A DNA stretch of 64,000 bases from Thiorhodococcus drewsii AZ1 (GTDB lineage Bacteria > Pseudomonadota > Gammaproteobacteria > Chromatiales > Chromatiaceae). The stretch lies in contig NZ_AFWT01000005.1 in NCBI RefSeq assembly GCF_000224065.1, positions 62,001-126,000 on the forward strand. Direction: 5' to 3'. Under the pieces are notes generated by a model. It searched no databases. It had not been told where the DNA came from and was given only the letters and a program-made list of their open reading frames with translations. The position numbers and the translations under genes were made by a program. This document shows, in pieces, positions 1 to 9,377 of the stretch; positions within the stretch are counted from its first letter, which is position 1; every line of letters begins with the position of its first letter.

Positions 1-1
1 C

Positions 2-1123
2 TTCGGACCGGACGAGAACACCTCGAACAAGCTCGACGCCATCTACGAGGTCAGCAAAAAGCTCTGGCTCTGCGACTACCGGGAGGAGGACGCCGACGGC
101 GGCGAGCTCTCGCCCGACGGACGGGTCATGGAAATGCTCTCGGAACACACGCTGGAGGGCTGGTACGAGGGCTATGTACTGACCGGGCGCCACGGCTTCT
201 TCGCCACCTATGAGGCCTTCGTCCACGTCATCGACAGCATGTACAACCAGCACGCCAAATGGCTGGCGATCTGCGAAGACATCCCCTGGCGTGCCCGGAT
301 CTCCTCGCTGAACCTGCTGATCACCTCGACCGTTTGGCGTCAGGACCACAACGGTTTCACCCATCAGGACCCCGGCTTCCTCGACGTCGTGGTGAACAAG
401 AATCCGGAGGTGACGCGCATCTATCTGCCACCGGACGTCAACACCCTGCTCTCCACCGTCAACCATTGCCTCAAGAGCCGCGACAACATCAACGTCATCG
501 TCGCCGACAAGCAGAACCATCTCCAATACCTGGACATGGATGCCGCGATCAAACACTGCACCAAGGGCATCGGCATCTGGGATTGGGCGAGCAACGATCA
601 GGGCAGCGAGCCCGATGCCGTGATGGTTGGCTGCGGCGACATCCCGACCAAGGAGGCCCTGGCCGCGACCGCGCTGCTGCGCGAGCATTTCGAGGACATC
701 AAGATCCGCTTCATCAATGTCGTCGATCTCTTCACCCTGCAGCCGGCCGGCGAGCATCCGCATGGACTGAGCGACGCCGATTTCGACAGCCTCTTCACCA
801 AGGACAAGCCGGTCATCTTCAACTTCCACGGCTATCCTTGGCTGATTCACCGTCTCGCCTATCGCCGCACCAACCACGCCCATCTGCACGTGCGCGGCTA
901 CAAGGAGAAGGGCAACATCAACACTCCGCTGGAACTGGCGATCAACAACGAAATCGACCGTTTCAGCCTGGCGATCGACGTCATCAACCGGGTGCCGCGT
1001 CTTCAGGTCGCCGGTGCACACGTAAAGGAGAAGTTGCGCGATATGCAGATAGAATGCCGCAACTACGCCCACGAGCAGGGTATCGACAAGCCCGAGGTGG
1101 ACGAATGGGTCTGGCCCTTCTAA
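2..1123 (+). CDS. xfp: Phosphoketolase, C-terminal part (5' end outside window)
   Basis: The reading frame is open from the second base of the window, so the gene begins upstream; about 373 C-terminal residues are present of a family that is usually near 800. The segment contains the conserved stretches of the C-terminal domain, such as [28 protein letters not shown], the [19 protein letters not shown] block and HPHGLSD. Phosphoketolases are thiamine-diphosphate enzymes of the cytoplasm that split xylulose-5-phosphate (often also fructose-6-phosphate) with phosphate to acetyl-phosphate plus a C3 (or C4) sugar phosphate. The thiamine-binding half is not visible, so activity cannot be judged. 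Glycogen phosphorylase follows on the same strand, suggesting a route from stored glycogen to acetyl-phosphate. Family identity is certain; substrate preference is not. Confidence 0.95.
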   Translation, partial: FGPDENTSNKLDAIYEVSKKLWLCDYREEDADGGELSPDGRVMEMLSEHTLEGWYEGYVLTGRHGFFATYEAFVHVIDSMYNQHAKWLAICEDIPWRARISSLNLLITSTVWRQDHNGFTHQDPGFLDVVVNKNPEVTRIYLPPDVNTLLSTVNHCLKSRDNINVIVADKQNHLQYLDMDAAIKHCTKGIGIWDWASNDQGSEPDAVMVGCGDIPTKEALAATALLREHFEDIKIRFINVVDLFTLQPAGEHPHGLSDADFDSLFTKDKPVIFNFHGYPWLIHRLAYRRTNHAHLHVRGYKEKGNINTPLELAINNEIDRFSLAIDVINRVPRLQVAGAHVKEKLRDMQIECRNYAHEQGIDKPEVDEWVWPF

Positions 1124-1139
1124 CCTCCTAAAACGCATC

Positions 1140-1175
1140 GTCGGCCGACCGCCATCGCTTGGCGGATCGGCCGAC
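1140..1175 (+). terminator. Long intergenic hairpin after phosphoketolase
   Basis: GTCGGCCGA (1140-1148) pairs with TCGGCCGAC (1167-1175) and CCGCCA with TGGCGG, leaving one bulged A and a five-base loop: about 15 base pairs. There is no T-tract on either side, so it is not a textbook intrinsic terminator. It may stop or slow polymerase, or protect an mRNA 3' end. It separates the phosphoketolase stop from glgP by about 100 bases. Confidence 0.6.
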
Positions 1176-1223
1176 AGCCTCCCCCGATCCTCGCAACCTC
1201 TCCCCTCTCGACAAGGTGTCACC

Positions 1224-3719
1224 ATGAGCATGGCGCAATCCCCTGAGCCGTTGGACGTGGACCGCGAACGCACCCGTACCGGGATGTCCAAAACCGCATT
1301 GAAACAGGGCTTCCTGGACAATCTCTTCTACATTCAAGGCCGTTTCAGAGAGGTCGCGACCCCGCACGATCTCTACATGGCCGCCGCCTACACCACTCGC
1401 GACCGCATCCTCGAGCGCTGGATCAAATCGGCTCAGCGCTACAAGACCAATCAATCGCGCACCGTCTGCTATCTGTCGGCCGAATTCCTGCCGGGCCCCC
1501 ACCTGGCCAACAACCTGGTCAACCTCGGCATCGTCGAGACTGCGACCGAGGCCGCACATGAACTGGGATTGGACTTCGACGCCATCATCGCGGAAGAGGC
1601 AGAACCAGGACTCGGCAATGGTGGGCTCGGTCGGCTGGCGGCCTGCTTCATGGACTCGCTCTCGACCCTGCAGATCCCGTCCATCGGTTACGGCATTCGC
1701 TACGAATTCGGGATCTTCGATCAGACGATCGAGGACGGCTGGCAGGTGGAAAAAAGCGACAACTGGCTGCGCAACGGCAATCCATGGGAGATCCCTCGAC
1801 CCAAGATCCGTTTCCCCGTCCTCTACGGTGGTTATACCGAGCAGTACCGGGACCACGACGGCCGTTCCCGGACCCGCTGGGTGCCCGCGCAGATTATCGA
1901 TGGGGTTGCCTACGACACGCCCATCCTTGGTTACGGCGTTGGCAACGTCAACCTGCTTCGACTTTGGAAAGCAGAGGCGTCAGAGTCGTTCGATTTCCAG
2001 GCGTTCAATGTCGGCGACTATTACGGCGCCGTCCATGCCAAAATCGAGGCCGAGACCATCTCCAAGGTGCTCTACCCCAACGACGAGCCCGAGGCCGGCA
2101 AGGAACTGCGTCTCAAACAGCAATTCTTCTTCGTGTCCTGCTCCATACAGGACATGATTCGGCTCCAGTTCAACACGGTCGGTCCACTGGACAGCTTCGC
2201 CGAGAAATTTGTCATCCAGCTCAACGACACGCACCCATCGCTCGCCATCGCCGAGCTCATGCGTCTGCTGATGGATGAACACGACATGGACTGGGACCGG
2301 GCCTGGGACATTACCCACCGCGTCTTCTGCTACACCAACCACACCTTGCTTCCCGAGGCGCTGGAAACCTGGTCGGTCAGCCTGTTCGAACGGCTGCTGC
2401 CACGCCATCTGGAGATCGTCTACGAGATTAACCGGCACTTCCTCGACGAGGTCCGAGTGCATTTCCTCGGCGACGAAGATCGGGTGCGGCGCATGTCGCT
2501 GATCGCCGAGGACGGCGAGCGGCGGGTGCGCATGGCCAATCTCGCAGTGGTCGGCAGCCGTGCGGTCAACGGTGTCGCCGCGCTACATTCGGAACTGGTC
2601 AAAACCACCCTGTTCAAGGATTTCCACGACTTCTGGCCGGACCGTTTCCACAACGTCACCAACGGAGTCACACCGCGACGATTCATGGTGGTCGCCAATC
2701 CGCGCCTGTCCCGACTCATCAGCGAAACCTGCGGCAGCGACGACTGGATCCGCGATCTCGACCGGCTGCGCGATCTCGAGGCCCATGCCATGGACAGCGG
2801 GCTCCACGAACGCTGGCACGAGGTCAAGATCGCGGCCAAACGCGATCTTGCGGCCTGGCTGAAACACCGCACCGGCGTCCTGCTCGACCCGGAGGCCATA
2901 TTCGACGTCCAGGCCAAGCGCATTCACGAATACAAGCGCCAGCACCTGAACCTGCTGCACATCATCCGCTGCTATCAGCGCCTCAAGCAGAGCCCCAACC
3001 AAGACATGGTCCCACGCGCCTTCATCTTCGGCGGCAAGGCGGCACCCGGCTATTTCATGGCCAAGCTCATCATCAAACTCATCAACGCGGTAGCAGAGGT
3101 CATCAACAACGATCCGCAGATCAACGGCTTCATCCGCGTCGTCTTCATGCCGGACTTCAACGTCAAGAATGGTCAGCATCTCTATCCGGCGGCCAACCTC
3201 TCCGAACAGATCTCGCTCGCCGGCAAGGAAGCCTCAGGCACGGGCAACATGAAGTTCTCGATGAATGGCGCCCTAACCATCGGCACACTGGACGGTGCCA
3301 ACGTCGAAATCCGAGAAGAGGTCGGCAAGGAAAATTTCTTCCTGTTCGGCATGTCGGCCGAAGAGGTCAGCCAACGCCAACGCGAGGGCTACCACCCCTG
3401 GGAGCATTACGCTAAAGATGCCGAACTCAAATCGGACATCGACCTCATCAACTCGGGGCTGTTCTCGCACGGCGACACACAACTGTTCCGACCGCTGACC
3501 GATCGACTCGTCAACCAGGACCCGTTCATGGTCCTCGCCGACTACCGCGCCTATATCGCCTGCCAGGACCATGTCGCCGAGGCCTATCGCGACCACCGGC
3601 ACTGGACACGGATGTCGATCCTCAATGTCGCCCGGATGGGAAAATTTTCCTCGGATCGCGCCATCCGTGAGTACGCCGAACACATCTGGCGGACCGAACC
3701 GCATCCGATCGACCTCTAA
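1224..3719 (+). CDS. glgP: Glycogen/starch phosphorylase
   Basis: This 831-residue protein has the length and conserved blocks of glycogen phosphorylase (GT35 family), for example EAEPGLGNGGLGRLAACFMDS, FVIQLNDTHPSLAIAELMR and VTNGVTPRRF. The pyridoxal-phosphate motif EASGTGNMKFSMNGA carries the cofactor lysine at about residue 677. The enzyme releases glucose-1-phosphate from glycogen by phosphorolysis in the cytoplasm. I chose the ATG at 1224; a second methionine follows two codons later and the ribosome site is weak, so the exact start is uncertain. Its position behind phosphoketolase suggests coordinated carbon mobilisation, although the hairpin in the gap may separate the transcripts. 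Confidence 0.97.
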   Translation: MSMAQSPEPLDVDRERTRTGMSKTALKQGFLDNLFYIQGRFREVATPHDLYMAAAYTTRDRILERWIKSAQRYKTNQSRTVCYLSAEFLPGPHLANNLVNLGIVETATEAAHELGLDFDAIIAEEAEPGLGNGGLGRLAACFMDSLSTLQIPSIGYGIRYEFGIFDQTIEDGWQVEKSDNWLRNGNPWEIPRPKIRFPVLYGGYTEQYRDHDGRSRTRWVPAQIIDGVAYDTPILGYGVGNVNLLRLWKAEASESFDFQAFNVGDYYGAVHAKIEAETISKVLYPNDEPEAGKELRLKQQFFFVSCSIQDMIRLQFNTVGPLDSFAEKFVIQLNDTHPSLAIAELMRLLMDEHDMDWDRAWDITHRVFCYTNHTLLPEALETWSVSLFERLLPRHLEIVYEINRHFLDEVRVHFLGDEDRVRRMSLIAEDGERRVRMANLAVVGSRAVNGVAALHSELVKTTLFKDFHDFWPDRFHNVTNGVTPRRFMVVANPRLSRLISETCGSDDWIRDLDRLRDLEAHAMDSGLHERWHEVKIAAKRDLAAWLKHRTGVLLDPEAIFDVQAKRIHEYKRQHLNLLHIIRCYQRLKQSPNQDMVPRAFIFGGKAAPGYFMAKLIIKLINAVAEVINNDPQINGFIRVVFMPDFNVKNGQHLYPAANLSEQISLAGKEASGTGNMKFSMNGALTIGTLDGANVEIREEVGKENFFLFGMSAEEVSQRQREGYHPWEHYAKDAELKSDIDLINSGLFSHGDTQLFRPLTDRLVNQDPFMVLADYRAYIACQDHVAEAYRDHRHWTRMSILNVARMGKFSSDRAIREYAEHIWRTEPHPIDL

Positions 3720-3743
3720 GCAGGATCAAAGCGCACACAAAAC

Positions 3744-3763
3744 GCGGAAGCCACCGCTTCCGC
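3744..3763 (+). terminator. Hairpin downstream of glgP
   Basis: GCGGAAGC and GCTTCCGC form a perfect 8-bp stem with a CACC loop 24 bases after the glgP stop codon. No T-tract follows, so it is either a Rho-dependent or stabilising 3' structure rather than a classical terminator. Confidence 0.5.
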
Positions 3764-4150
3764 CTCAAATTGCCCTCGCGCCTACACCCAAATCGAGGCA
3801 GAATCTTACAAATCGTTAATCAAACCGATGAGCAGAAAATCAAGGACATGCTCAGTAGGCATCAGGACAACGCCCTTAAGAACACGGACAACCGTCCGCG
3901 CTGCACGCGCCCACTTCAGCGGGGCACCGGACGTGCAATCCGAGGCATCTCCTCTATTCGGCCATCTGGTATCGCTCCTTTTCCCGTTCAGCACCCGCCT
4001 ATTTTCGGCCGAGCACGACCGTCTGACGCCAACTTCATCGCGTCCATCTCAACACGCGACTCACGCGATTTAGAGCTCAGTGGAAACTCATGAAAAGAGA
4101 TCCCCCCCGGCTCGACGAACTATAAACGCATAGCTAAGGAGGCATTCCCA
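3764..4150. other. Non-coding stretch before the PIN gene
   Basis: Short open frames occur here but none has a ribosome site, codon pattern or family resemblance. In particular I find no antitoxin-like gene ahead of the PIN-domain gene. A strong Shine-Dalgarno sequence (AAGGAGG, about 4136-4142) lies at its right end and serves the next gene. Confidence 0.5.
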
Positions 4151-4585
4151 ATGACCGCGCAAACGAAGGTACTGTTTGACCTCACCGTCCTAGTCGACGC
4201 CCTCATCGGAGAGGCAGCTAAACAACCGGCCTCGATCTCCGCTCTCCAACTCGTCACCAATGGCAAGGTCGACGGTTATCTATGCGCAACCGCGATCGAT
4301 TCGCTCAACGATATCCTGAGCCGCTCGCATGGCTGGTTGAGCGCACGATCCCAGCTTATAGACTTGCGCGGCACGCTGAACATCGCACCAGTCGACGCAG
4401 CCGTCGTGGACGCGGCAATGGCCCTTGAATGGGAATATTTAGACGACGCACTCACTCATGAATGCGCCCGGGTAAACGGGCTCGACCGACTCGTCACACT
4501 GAACCCGATCGACTTCATAAATCCCTCGATTCCAGTGCTCGCGCCAGAGGAGTTCCTGAAGGAAGTGCAGACCACTCGCGTCTGA
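4151..4585 (+). CDS. PIN-domain protein (VapC-like), no adjacent antitoxin
   Basis: The 144-residue protein begins with VLFDLTVLVDAL, matching the first strand and aspartate of PIN domains (usually DTNVLLD; here the Asn is Thr), and ends with GLDRLVTLNPIDFINP, matching the usual G-D-x-IVTRN-x-DF end. The acidic region EWEYLDDALTHECA corresponds to the D/E-FEDAL helix, though the spacing is relaxed. PIN proteins are Mg-dependent RNases, most often toxins of type II modules. Start choice is supported by an AAGGAGG ribosome site. No antitoxin gene is visible on either side, so it may be an orphan, a housekeeping PIN protein, or a decayed module. Family call good; toxicity unproven. Confidence 0.75.
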   Translation: MTAQTKVLFDLTVLVDALIGEAAKQPASISALQLVTNGKVDGYLCATAIDSLNDILSRSHGWLSARSQLIDLRGTLNIAPVDAAVVDAAMALEWEYLDDALTHECARVNGLDRLVTLNPIDFINPSIPVLAPEEFLKEVQTTRV

Positions 4586-4912
4586 CCCCCAGCAATCGCT
4601 GCTACAGAGCCACCTGTTCGCGCCAAGGAACGGTCCCTGCGCCGAGCCGCCCACTCAGGCCGGCGCCTTGACCGCCATCGCGAACCTTGCTCGATCGGCC
4701 CCGAAAACCCGTCCGACAGCGGATCGCATCGGATATCGACGAAGAGGATTCGACTGAATCCGCAGCATCAGAACTCTTGAGTCCATGGACAGGCAGCCCA
4801 ATATCCAGCGATCGATATCGGTCTATCGGCGGATCCAGACGCGAAAACAGAACGCTCCATCAGCGCGCCATCCAGCACATCGAACCAACCGCACATCTCG
4901 CAGGGAGATCCC
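4586..4912. other. Intergenic stretch without recognisable gene
   Basis: About 330 bases between the PIN gene and the small membrane protein. I see no coding frame with a credible ribosome site and no strong hairpin; it presumably holds the promoter of the symporter-kinase operon. Confidence 0.4.
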
Positions 4913-5119
4913 ATGCCTCGCGCTAGCCTGGCTAGACAACGCCTGTTGGTGCTTTTTCTCGCGGGATTGCTGATGCTTTTCTCACCGCTGATCGGCCAGT
5001 TCGAGGCACTCGATCGACTCCTCGGAATTCCCGCTCTGCTCATCTATCTATTCCTGGCCTGGGCGGCCATCATCGGCGTAGCGGCCTGGATCCTGTCGCG
5101 CGATCGGTATCGGCACTGA
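4913..5119 (+). CDS. Small two-helix membrane protein upstream of symporter-kinase
   Basis: A 68-residue protein with two hydrophobic segments, roughly residues 9-27 and 37-61, a basic start (MPRASLARQR) and a basic tail (SRDRYRH). A good ribosome site (AGGGAGATCCC) precedes the ATG. It ends only four bases before the next start codon, so the two are almost certainly co-translated. In many genomes a short membrane protein precedes SLC5-type symporters or symporter-kinases, sometimes as an accessory subunit; this one lacks the conserved pattern I associate with DUF4212, so I leave the family open. Confidence 0.7.
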   Translation: MPRASLARQRLLVLFLAGLLMLFSPLIGQFEALDRLLGIPALLIYLFLAWAAIIGVAAWILSRDRYRH

Positions 5120-5123
5120 GACC

Positions 5124-7880
5124 ATGATCGACGGAGCGCTCATCGTCGGGATCTCCTGTCTCTATCTGTGCCTGCTGTTCGCCATCGCCTTCTGGGCCGA
5201 CCGGCGCGCCGATCACGGGCGCTCGGTCATCGCCCACCCAACCGTCTATGGACTCTCGCTCGCGGTCTACTGCACCGCCTGGACCTTCTACGGCAGCGTC
5301 GGACGCGCCACCGAGAACGGCATCGGATTCCTGCCCATCTATCTGGGACCGACGCTGATGGCGCTGCTCTGGGGATCGGTCCTGCTCAAAATGATCCGGG
5401 TGAGCAAATCCGAGCGCATCACCTCGATCGCGGATTTCATCGCCGCGCGCTACGGTAAGAGCCAGATACTTGGAGGGCTGGTCACCCTGATCGCAGTCGT
5501 CGGGGTCGTTCCCTACATCTCGCTGCAGCTCAAGGCGATCTCCTGGAGCTTCATCATCCTCCATCATTATCCTGAGATCAGGATGCCGGAGCAGACGAGC
5601 CTGCCACTGTGGCATGACAACGCCTTCGTCGCCACCCTGCTGCTCGCCGCCTTCGCCATCCTTTTCGGTACGCGCCAGCTTGACGCAAGCGAGCGTCACG
5701 AGGGCATAGTCGCCGCCATCGCCTTCGAATCGATCGTCAAGCTGGTCGCCTTCCTCGCGGTCGGTCTGTTCGTCACACTCGGCCTGTTGGGACTCGGCCC
5801 CACGGAACTGGGCCAGCTCGCGGCGACACCGCAAACCCAGGAGGCGCTGCGACCATTGCTCGAACCCAGCGTCTCGCCCTTCGAGGACTGGTTCGCCATC
5901 AGTCTGCTGGCCGGACTCGCGGTCATCCTGCTTCCGCGCCAGTTCCAGATGGGCATCGTGGAGATCAGCGACGAGAGCCATCTGAAACGCGCCATCTGGG
6001 CCTTCCCACTCTATCTGCTTCTGATCAACCTCTTCGTCGTCCCGATCGCCATCACCGGACTGATTCTGTTTCCAAACGGAGAGGTCGACGCCGACACCTT
6101 CATGCTCACCCTGCCGATCGCCTTCGACCAGCCTTGGCTCGCGCTGCTGGTCTTCATCGGTGGGCTGTCGGCCGCAACCGGCATGGTGATCGTCGAGAGC
6201 ATCGCCCTCTCCACCATGGTCAGCAACGATCTGGTACTCCCGGCGCTCATGCGCCTCTGGCGCCGCCACCCGCCCCCGGCCAATCTGGGACGACTGCTGC
6301 TCAACGTGCGCCGGGGCGCCATCCTGGTGATCCTGCTGATGGGGTATCTCTATTACCACTTCGCTGGCGAGGCCTATGCGCTGGTCAGCATCGGGCTCAT
6401 CAGCTTCGTCGCCGTCGCCCAGTTCGCCCCTGCGGTGATCGGCGGACTCTATTGGCGCGGCGGCACGCGCGAGGGTGCGCTGGCCGGACTCTCGGCTGGA
6501 TTCCTCGTCTGGATCTACTGTCTGCTGCTGCCTTCATTCGCCCGCTCGGGCTGGCTGCCGCCCGCCTTCATGGAGTCCGGCCCTGGTGGTCTCGACTTTC
6601 TGGCCCCGCAGGCATTGTTCCGGCTGGATGGATGGAACCCGGTCACACACGGATTCTTCTGGAGCCTGACCCTCAACATCGGTGTCTTTCTGCTGGTCTC
6701 ATCGCGACGCAAACCCAATGCCATAGAGACACGCCAGGCGCGTCTCTTCGTGGATGCGCTACACCAGAGCCATCCGACCAGCCCCCGGCTCTGGCGCGGC
6801 AGCGCGGAGCTGCGCGAGCTGACCGCCTTGGTCGAGCGCTTCCTGGGGGTCCGACGCACCCACGAGGCGTTCGAATATCTCGCCAAAGGCCGGGGATACG
6901 ATTCGACCAGCGCACTGCCGGCCGACGCCGAGACCGTCAACTTCGCCGAGATCCTGCTCTCGGGCGCCATCGGCAGCGCCTCGGCACGGGTCATGGTCGC
7001 CTCGGTCACACAGGAGGAGACGCTCGGACTCGAAGAGGTGCTCGACATCCTCGATGAGGCATCCCAGATCCGCGCCTACAGCTATGAGCTGGAACAGAAG
7101 TCGCGCGCCTTGGAGGAGGCCACCGAGGAGTTGCGCGCCGCGAACCAGCGCCTGCAGGAACTCGACCGTCTGAAGGACGACTTCATCTCCTCGGTCACGC
7201 ACGAGCTGCGCACGCCGCTCGCCTCCATTCGCGCCTTTTCGGAAATCCTTTTCGACGATCCGACGATTGAGCTCGACCAGCGCCGACACTTCCTCGGCAT
7301 CCTGGTCAGCGAGACCGAGCGTCTGTCGCGATTGGTCAATCAGGTCCTCGATCTGGCCAAGATCGAGTCCGGTCGAGCCGAATGGCGCAACGAGACGATC
7401 GATCTGCGTGGGGTCATCGAGCAATCCGTCGCCGCAACCAGGCAACTGATCGCCGACCGGGGCAGCCAGTTGGATCTAGACCTTCAGACCCGGCCCGCGC
7501 TCGTGTGGGGCGACCGAGACCGTCTGATCCAGGTCATGGTGAATCTGCTCTCCAATGCCGCCAAGTTCGCGGCGGACGAGGGAGGCCGGATCCATATCCA
7601 TCTCTCGACGCATGACGATCGTTGGCGCGTCTGCGTGAACGACAACGGACCCGGTATCGCAGAGGAGGATCTGGAGCAGGTCTTCGAGAAATTCCACCAG
7701 ACCCAGATCGGCGGATCCAAACCCGCCGGAACCGGGCTCGGACTGCCGATCAGCCGTCAGATCATCGATCATCTGGGCGGTCGGCTCTGGGCGCTAAATC
7801 AGCCCGAAAAAGGTGCTACCCTCTGCTTCGAGCTCCCCGCACATCCCGAGGGGAGAACTGGGATGAAGGGATCCACATGA
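5124..7880 (+). CDS. SLC5 symporter-STAC-histidine kinase (CbrA/CrbS type)
   Basis: The 918-residue protein joins a sodium:solute symporter domain (about residues 1-530, many transmembrane helices; conserved ALYCTAWTFYGSVG-type and RQFQMGIVE segments), a STAC linker (about 560-640, containing LLSGAIGSASARVMVAS), a coiled coil (about 650-680) and a kinase core. The phospho-acceptor is His693 in SSVTHELRTPL; the ATP domain shows the N box (NLLSNAAKF), G1 (DNGPGI), F box (FEKFHQ) and G2 (GTGLGLPIS). No PAS domain is evident between STAC and kinase, unlike many CbrA proteins. Such kinases sense or transport a small metabolite (histidine, acetate or others in known cases); the ligand here is unknown. 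The stop overlaps the next start by four bases (ATGA). Confidence 0.93.
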   Translation: MIDGALIVGISCLYLCLLFAIAFWADRRADHGRSVIAHPTVYGLSLAVYCTAWTFYGSVGRATENGIGFLPIYLGPTLMALLWGSVLLKMIRVSKSERITSIADFIAARYGKSQILGGLVTLIAVVGVVPYISLQLKAISWSFIILHHYPEIRMPEQTSLPLWHDNAFVATLLLAAFAILFGTRQLDASERHEGIVAAIAFESIVKLVAFLAVGLFVTLGLLGLGPTELGQLAATPQTQEALRPLLEPSVSPFEDWFAISLLAGLAVILLPRQFQMGIVEISDESHLKRAIWAFPLYLLLINLFVVPIAITGLILFPNGEVDADTFMLTLPIAFDQPWLALLVFIGGLSAATGMVIVESIALSTMVSNDLVLPALMRLWRRHPPPANLGRLLLNVRRGAILVILLMGYLYYHFAGEAYALVSIGLISFVAVAQFAPAVIGGLYWRGGTREGALAGLSAGFLVWIYCLLLPSFARSGWLPPAFMESGPGGLDFLAPQALFRLDGWNPVTHGFFWSLTLNIGVFLLVSSRRKPNAIETRQARLFVDALHQSHPTSPRLWRGSAELRELTALVERFLGVRRTHEAFEYLAKGRGYDSTSALPADAETVNFAEILLSGAIGSASARVMVASVTQEETLGLEEVLDILDEASQIRAYSYELEQKSRALEEATEELRAANQRLQELDRLKDDFISSVTHELRTPLASIRAFSEILFDDPTIELDQRRHFLGILVSETERLSRLVNQVLDLAKIESGRAEWRNETIDLRGVIEQSVAATRQLIADRGSQLDLDLQTRPALVWGDRDRLIQVMVNLLSNAAKFAADEGGRIHIHLSTHDDRWRVCVNDNGPGIAEEDLEQVFEKFHQTQIGGSKPAGTGLGLPISRQIIDHLGGRLWALNQPEKGATLCFELPAHPEGRTGMKGST

Positions 7881-8251
7881 GCAAACGCATCCTGATCGTC
7901 GACGATGAGCCCAATATCGTCATCTCACTCGAATTCCTGATGATGCGCGAAGGCCACGAGGTCCGTGTCGCGCGCGATGGCGAGGCCGGCCTGAACGCCG
8001 TGCGCACCCACCGCCCCGACCTTGTGGTGCTCGACGTCATGATGCCCAAGCTCGACGGCTTCGCGGTCCTGGAGACCGTTCGATCCGAACCAGAGTTGGC
8101 CCATACCCGCATCCTGATGCTGACCGCCAAGGGCGGCGAGGCCGACCGACAAAAGGGACTGAGCCTGGGCGCCGACGCCTACATGACCAAACCCTTCTCG
8201 ACCCGCGAACTGGTCGAACAGGTCAAAGAGCTGCTCGCCCTCACCGACTGA
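7877..8251 (+). CDS. Single-domain response regulator, partner of the symporter-kinase
   Basis: A 124-residue CheY-like receiver: the acidic pair in ILIVDDEPN, the phospho-acceptor Asp in LVVLDVMMPKLDGF, the Thr in MLTAKG and the Lys in YMTKPFS are all present. There is no output domain. I reject the longer upstream extension because the ATG used here overlaps the kinase stop codon, which is typical translational coupling. The likely role is to receive phosphate from the kinase and pass it on by protein contact; a downstream target is not visible in the window. Confidence 0.93.
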   Translation: MSKRILIVDDEPNIVISLEFLMMREGHEVRVARDGEAGLNAVRTHRPDLVVLDVMMPKLDGFAVLETVRSEPELAHTRILMLTAKGGEADRQKGLSLGADAYMTKPFSTRELVEQVKELLALTD

Positions 8252-8498
8252 GATCCACCCACGACGCGCCTCTTCGACGCCATCAAGCCGCGTGTCCTCA
8301 CTGACCGGCGCTCGCTCGACGCGAGCACGCTCCGTCGCCATCAGACCACCGCAACCCAAACCGCGCGTCCCAAGGATTCAGGCACAATAGCGACCAGAGA
8401 TCGCACCAGTATCGATCCACTCTCGCTGGCTACACCGGATACACAAAGGCCGGAGCCCCGCATCACCACAGATCCACGACTTCAAGAGAGACGATTTC

Positions 8499-9107
8499 AT
8501 GATGAAACAAACCGCAACCCTACTGGCGTTCACGGCCGCGCTCACCCTGTCCACCACCGCATCGGCAGACGAGGTCACCGACCAGATCGATGCCGCGCGC
8601 ACATCCTATGAGGCCGGCGAGCTGCGCTCTGCGGTGGAAACGCTGAACTTCGCGGTGAGCAAGATCCAGGAGCAGATGACGGCGAGCCTGCTCAAGCTGC
8701 TGCCCGAACCGCTCGACGGTTGGAAGGCGGACGCACCTGAGGCCCAATCCGGCGGCATGGCGGCCATGATTACCGGCACCACGCTGAGCCGGCGCTACTT
8801 CCGCGACGATCAGAGCGAGGTCTCGCTCAATCTCATGGCCGACTCGCCCATGATGCCCATGCTCACCATGGCCCTGTCGATGCCGCTCATGATGCAGAGC
8901 AATCAGGACATGAAAACCTACTCGCTGAAAGGTTTTCGCGGCATGATCGAGCACGCCGCCGACAGCGAGGACTACGAGATCACCCTGATGGTCGGCAACC
9001 GGCTCGTCATCCAGGGCCAGGGCTCGCATCTGAAGGACTCCAAACCCATCGAAGACTACCTGAACGCGCTCGATCTGGATGCCATCCAACAGGCGCTCTC
9101 CAACTGA
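8499..9107 (+). CDS. Exported protein of unknown function
   Basis: A 202-residue protein with a clear signal peptide (MMKQTATLLAFTAALTLSTTASA, cleavage likely after ASA). The mature part starts with a helical, TPR-like stretch (IDAARTSYEAGELRSAVETLNFAVSKIQEQM) and continues with a methionine-rich segment (about residues 108-130, including MADSPMMPMLTMALSMPLMMQ) and a beta-rich end with MVGNRLVIQGQG. It is expected in the periplasm. I do not recognise the family. The two adjacent ATG codons make the start uncertain by one residue; a weak AAGAGAGA ribosome site precedes them. A perfect hairpin follows 13 bases after the stop. Confidence 0.8.
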   Translation: MMKQTATLLAFTAALTLSTTASADEVTDQIDAARTSYEAGELRSAVETLNFAVSKIQEQMTASLLKLLPEPLDGWKADAPEAQSGGMAAMITGTTLSRRYFRDDQSEVSLNLMADSPMMPMLTMALSMPLMMQSNQDMKTYSLKGFRGMIEHAADSEDYEITLMVGNRLVIQGQGSHLKDSKPIEDYLNALDLDAIQQALSN

Positions 9108-9120
9108 GCCCAGCCTGACC

Positions 9121-9160
9121 GGTCACGCGCGGGATCCACAACGCGCACCCGCGCGTGACC
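9121..9160 (+). terminator. Perfect 13-bp hairpin after the exported protein gene
   Basis: GGTCACGCGCGGG (9121-9133) pairs fully with CCCGCGCGTGACC (9148-9160) around a 14-base loop. There is no T-tract immediately after it. The location 13 bases past the stop codon suggests a 3' end structure or factor-dependent terminator. Confidence 0.55.
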
Positions 9161-9377
9161 GCCAAAAAACGGGCGTCAATCTCGATGGCCTGTACCAACA
9201 GACTCCATGGAGCGGAACGGACACCCGACCGGCATGGACGACTTCTGACCAGCCCACGATTTCTCCATTCCCGCCCGTACCTTAGGTCGATATCTCACAA
9301 CTTACCCACAGGGTCGCTCACAGCGATTGGGGATATTCGAGTCACCGGAGCAAAGACCCAAGCCCCCGTCAAAATCG

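Noticed and set aside
3828-4073. 81-codon frame as antitoxin for the PIN protein
   Set aside because: No ribosome site, no antitoxin-like pattern, and a low-complexity Ser/Arg/Thr composition typical of a shadow frame.
5070-6359. 429-codon minus-strand frame
   Set aside because: Antisense to the symporter-kinase and of very biased, acidic composition; no ribosome site or motif.
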